DNA of 14,661 nt, from NCBI GenBank assembly GCA_002453165.1, contig DKGH01000225.1, positions 1-14,661 on the forward strand, given 5' to 3'. Below are positions 14,606 to 14,661 of this stretch, piece by piece; the stretch's first letter is position 1, and every line of letters starts with the position of its first letter. Under the pieces are notes generated by a model. That model was not told where the DNA came from. It ran no database searches and saw only the letters and a program-made list of their open reading frames with translations. The translations under genes and the position numbers were made by a program. This DNA is from Verrucomicrobia bacterium UBA6775. Its GTDB lineage: Bacteria > Verrucomicrobiota > Verrucomicrobiia > Limisphaerales > UBA1096.

Positions 14606-14661
14606 ATGAATCGAATCTTGTCCATCTCGTTATTCCTCGCGCTTGGCCAGGCGCTTGGCCA
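14606..14661 (+). CDS. Start of a secreted protein (partial, runs off the right edge)
   Basis: From the ATG at 14606 the frame stays open to the end of the window: Met-Asn-Arg-Ile-Leu-Ser-Ile-Ser-Leu-Phe-Leu-Ala-Leu-Gly-Gln-Ala-Leu-Gly. This has the basic n-region and hydrophobic core of a Sec signal peptide. It is divergent from the resB-ccsA operon. The Ala-Leu-Gly-Gln/Ala-Leu-Gly part is encoded by two tandem near-copies of the CGCTTGGCCA element. Only 18 codons are visible and no strong ribosome site is seen, so the call rests on the signal-peptide look and the divergent position. Confidence 0.5.
   Translation, partial: MNRILSISLFLALGQALG
14639..14661. repeat. Tandem near-copies of the palindrome at the right edge
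   Basis: GCGCTTGGCCAG is followed directly by GCGCTTGGCCA, a 12-bp period. It is the same unit length as the tandem copy at 4781-4802. The window ends inside it. Confidence 0.75.

Overview
The window is about 14.7 kb of GC-rich (my rough estimate 58-60%) bacterial chromosome. It looks like a PVC-group bacterium, most likely Verrucomicrobiota. The evidence is a Gram-negative-type gyrB-gyrA pair, a very large secreted VCBS/FG-GAP + ASPIC/UnbV protein, and a System II cytochrome c maturation operon with a long N-terminal extension on CcsA. The phylum is inferred from gene content; there is no rRNA marker.

Layout. Positions 1-3671 (+): the 3' part of gyrB and complete gyrA, 23 bp apart, forming DNA gyrase. 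Positions 3752-7057 (-): a 1101-aa exported protein with fourteen DxDxDG-type loops, seven on each side of a UnbV/ASPIC domain. Positions 7121-7714 (-): a TPMT/HOL-family SAM-dependent methyltransferase. Positions 7757-8668 (+): a secreted SMP-30/gluconolactonase-like beta-propeller. Positions 8738-9703 (+): trpS. Positions 14471-9727 (-): a compact three-gene operon, transcribed hypothetical -> resB -> ccsA. Its gaps are 9 bp and then a 4-bp ATGA overlap. It encodes the membrane heme handling/cytochrome c synthetase complex plus an uncharacterised membrane-anchored partner. From 14606 (+) a secreted protein begins and runs off the right edge. Coding density is very high and no gene-free stretch exceeds 300 bp.

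Two things stand out. First, the palindrome TTGGCCAA, often extended to CGCTTGGCCAAGCG or GCGCTTGGCCAAGCGC, occurs exactly 12 times where about 0.2 would be expected by chance. It lies in genes (two different reading frames, both strands) and in intergenic gaps, so it behaves like a highly iterated palindrome comparable in style to cyanobacterial HIP1. Second, a domain I do not recognise, with signatures N-[RL]-W-R-[GQ]-Q-x-G-L and T-W-F-[YF]-K-[LI]-[ST]-G, occurs twice in the hypothetical protein of the cytochrome c operon. It occurs a third time inserted between the first two membrane helices of ResB. This suggests a lineage-specific accessory module of cytochrome c assembly.
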